Notes under the pieces: generated by a model
Told to the model about the DNA's origin: nothing
What the model saw: the letters and a program-made list of their open reading frames with translations, nothing else
The model's database searches: none
In this document: positions 29,431 through 31,231 of the stretch, piece after piece
Layout: every line of letters starts with the position of its first letter
Position numbering within the stretch: position 1 is the stretch's first letter
NCBI GenBank assembly: GCA_017517815.1
Contig: JAFWYA010000092.1
Location: forward strand, 1 to 31,231
Direction: 5' to 3'
Origin: Clostridia bacterium
Lineage (GTDB): Bacteria > Bacillota_A > Clostridia > Christensenellales > Aristaeellaceae
Length of the DNA: 31,231 nt
Made by a program: the position numbers and the translations under genes

Positions 29431-30750
29431 ATGAAGAAACTGATTGCTCTGCTCCTGTGTCTGGTCATGCTGATTCCCATGGCTGCCATGGCGGAGGGCG
29501 ACGGACGCGTCCACATCACCTATTCCTTCTGGGGCAACCAGACGGAGGCAGAAAGCGTCCAGAAGGCGCTGGACGAATTCAATGCCATGCAGGACAAGAT
29601 CTTCGTTGAGCCCATGCAGATTCCCAACGAAGAGTACACTCAGACCCTGGTCAACTACGCCATCGCCAATGAGCTGCCCGACTGCGGCATGGTAAACGAG
29701 AACTCCGTGCTGTACTTCGCCCGCAACGGCGTGATGGCCGACGTTTCCAAGATGTACGAGGGCGAAGAGCTCCAGCCCATGGAGTGCGTCACCTTCAAAG
29801 ACGGCGAAACCCCCGTTGGCTACTCCAGCAGCAACGAAATCCTGATTCTGTATTACAACAAGGATATGTTCGACGCCGCCGGCGAGCCCTATCCCTCCGC
29901 TGACAAGCCCTACACCTGGGAAGAGTTTGTGGAAGTGGCCAAGCGCCTGACCCTGGACAAGAACGGCAAGCACCCCGGCGAGGAAGGCTTCGACAAGGAC
30001 AACATCGTTCAGTACGGCGCTTTCGTCAACAACTGGACCTGGCAGATGGAAGTCTGGGCCCTGTCCAACGGCGGCGCATGGTTCTCCGAGGACGGCAAGG
30101 AAGTGCTGATCAACAGCCCCGAAGCCATCGAATCCATCCAGAAGGTTGCTGACCTGGCTCTGGTAGAGCACGTTGCTCCCCTGAACGTTATCCCCGAAGA
30201 TAACGGCGTTGGCGTTGGCATCGGCAGCGGCACCGTGGCCATGACCACCGACGGCACCTGGCGCCTGGGCACCGATTTCCCGAATCTGGGCATCAACTAC
30301 GGTATCGCTCCTCTGCCCATGATGAAGGAGCAGGTCACCCTGTGTACTTCCGGCCTGACCGGCGTGTTCAACGGCAAGAATCAGGAAGCTGCCTATGAAT
30401 TCGTGAAGTGGTATACCCGCGAAGAATCCAACTGGGAGCCCCTGGTCCTTACCGGTATCTGGCTGCCCAAGTCCGAGTACTACTACAAGACCGAAGAAGG
30501 CATCAATGCCTGGCTGGGCAACGAGAAATATCCTTACAACCACGATATGGAAACCGGCAAGAAGGTTCTGGTAGACTACACCATGAACTACGCCAAGCCC
30601 GCCTGCTGGTACTTCACCCCCAACACTCAGGTCACCACCAACGAAATCCTCTTCACCGCTCTGCAGAGCGTGTGGGCAGGCGAGCGCACCGCTGAGGACG
30701 TGATCAATGAGATCTATCCCGAGCTGGTTGACGCCATCGTGATCGAGTAA
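29431..30750 (+). CDS. Extracellular solute-binding protein of a second sugar-type importer
   Basis: The 439-residue protein is a family-1 solute-binding protein. A signal peptide occupies about 1-21 (MAAMAEG), then HITYSFWGNQTE starts the mature fold, with ILYYNKDMFDAAGEPYP and YTWEEF as the usual hinge motifs. The mature part is rich in aromatic residues (NNWTWQMEVWALSNGG), typical of sugar-binding sites. No lipobox is present. AGAAGGAGG precedes the ATG. It is the first gene of the operon under the LacI-type operators. The permease gene begins 71 bp downstream, after a hairpin. No ATPase gene is in the window. Confidence 0.92.
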   Translation: MKKLIALLLCLVMLIPMAAMAEGDGRVHITYSFWGNQTEAESVQKALDEFNAMQDKIFVEPMQIPNEEYTQTLVNYAIANELPDCGMVNENSVLYFARNGVMADVSKMYEGEELQPMECVTFKDGETPVGYSSSNEILILYYNKDMFDAAGEPYPSADKPYTWEEFVEVAKRLTLDKNGKHPGEEGFDKDNIVQYGAFVNNWTWQMEVWALSNGGAWFSEDGKEVLINSPEAIESIQKVADLALVEHVAPLNVIPEDNGVGVGIGSGTVAMTTDGTWRLGTDFPNLGINYGIAPLPMMKEQVTLCTSGLTGVFNGKNQEAAYEFVKWYTREESNWEPLVLTGIWLPKSEYYYKTEEGINAWLGNEKYPYNHDMETGKKVLVDYTMNYAKPACWYFTPNTQVTTNEILFTALQSVWAGERTAEDVINEIYPELVDAIVIE

Positions 30751-30767
30751 CACATATCAGACCTTTC

Positions 30768-30795
30768 ATGGGGGAACGCAAACGCGTTCCCCCAT
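30768..30795 (+). other. Intercistronic hairpin after the binding-protein gene
   Basis: A 12-bp stem (30768-30779 with 30784-30795) around AAAC, with no T-run following. Such hairpins commonly protect the binding-protein message from 3' decay and lower permease expression relative to it. Confidence 0.65.
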
Positions 30796-30821
30796 ACTTG
30801 CTGCAAACGGAGGAAAATGGC

Positions 30822-31231
30822 ATGACGGCCACGCCAAGCAAAAAAATGGTGAAATACAACCGGGCTGAAACACGGGCAGCGTGGCTGTGCTTGCTGCCCT
30901 CGGTGATCGGTCTGGTGTGCATCACCTATCTGCCCATGATCGCCTCCTTTGCCTTAAGCTTGTTCAGCTGGAACGGTTTGGGTGCAATGAAGTTCGTGGG
31001 CCTGGATAATTACATCAAGCTGTTTACAAGCGATTCCAAGTTCTACGGTTCTCTGTGGACAACGCTGCAGTACGCAGGTATGTCGGTGATCCTCAGCATC
31101 ATCTACTCCATGATCATCGCCCTGCTGCTGAATCGCAAAATACCGGCCCGCAGTTTCTTCCGTGCCATCTTTTATCTGCCCTATGTGCTGCCAGCCATGG
31201 CGGTGTATCTGGGCTGGAAGTGGCTGTACGA
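30822..31231 (+). CDS. Sugar ABC importer permease, partial (cut by window end)
   Basis: An open frame of 136 codons runs off the right edge. It starts MTATPSKKMVKYNRAE and has membrane segments at about 20-46 (LCLLPSVIGLVCITYLPMIA), 85-105 and from 120 (AIFYLPYVLPAMAVYLGWKW). FVGLDNYIKLF follows the first segment, as in MalF/UgpA-type permeases. GGAGG at 30809-30813 precedes the ATG. The ATPase coupling loop lies beyond the window, so it is not seen. It should pair with the binding protein just upstream. Confidence 0.88.
   Translation, partial: MTATPSKKMVKYNRAETRAAWLCLLPSVIGLVCITYLPMIASFALSLFSWNGLGAMKFVGLDNYIKLFTSDSKFYGSLWTTLQYAGMSVILSIIYSMIIALLLNRKIPARSFFRAIFYLPYVLPAMAVYLGWKWLY

Noticed and set aside
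1..31231. CRISPR array, tRNA, rRNA, insertion sequence or prophage
   Set aside because: No set of short regular repeats with spacers, no cloverleaf or rRNA segments, and no transposase, integrase or phage structural gene was found on either strand.

Overview
The window looks like chromosomal DNA from an uncultured, fairly GC-rich member of the Clostridia (Bacillota), probably a gut bacterium. Supporting evidence: housekeeping-type promoters of the TTGACA/TATAAT kind, strong AGGAGG ribosome binding sites, a Gram-positive-type Rex redox repressor, DegV, NrnA-type DHH phosphoesterases, a MsmX/UgpC-type sugar ABC importer, a DUF4127 protein and secreted proteins with simple MKK-type signal peptides. 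The taxonomic placement is inference. I see no rRNA, tRNA, CRISPR array, insertion sequence or prophage.

Layout. 1-175: structured DNA with a terminator and the possible start of a gene leaving the window. 175-1979 (minus): DegV and UppP. 2112-7151 (plus): a secreted metallo-beta-lactamase-fold protein, a cysteine-rich protein and a 1158-residue secreted protein with ten SdrD-B-like domains. 7264-8280 (plus): zinc alcohol dehydrogenase with a palindromic operator candidate. 8327-11047 (minus): an operon of a TIM-barrel protein, a DUF4127 protein and a cyclase-family metal hydrolase. 11214-19034 (plus): a seven-gene operon with an RDD membrane protein, a complete sugar-type ABC importer (ATPase, two permeases, binding protein), a secreted SNase-like nuclease and a secreted protein with three OB-like repeats. 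19103-21018 (minus): two overlapping nrnA-type genes. 21349-22077 (minus): a PHP-domain protein, preceded by a decayed 5' fragment of a D-serine ammonia-lyase gene that keeps its promoter and ribosome binding site.

22715-27717 is the most interesting part. Two secreted proteins here carry FMN_bind-like domains, one copy in the first (22812-23345) and three in the second (25952-27628). They bracket Rex, an OmpR/PhoB-type response regulator whose reading frame is broken by an apparent one-base deletion, and a degenerate EAL-domain protein. Both flavin-domain genes have the same promoter layout: TGACAC-N5-TGACAC (11-bp period), with the second copy overlapping the -35 box and a 16-bp spacer to the -10. 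Such direct repeats are typical OmpR/PhoB-family sites. I infer a small redox-responsive regulon for extracytoplasmic flavoproteins, possibly involved in extracellular electron transfer.

28179-31231: a LacI-family regulator (minus) diverges from a second sugar importer operon (binding protein, then a permease cut by the window end). Two operator-like palindromes with the shared core GGTTA-N6-TAACC lie in the intergenic region, one of them just after the predicted start of the importer transcript.
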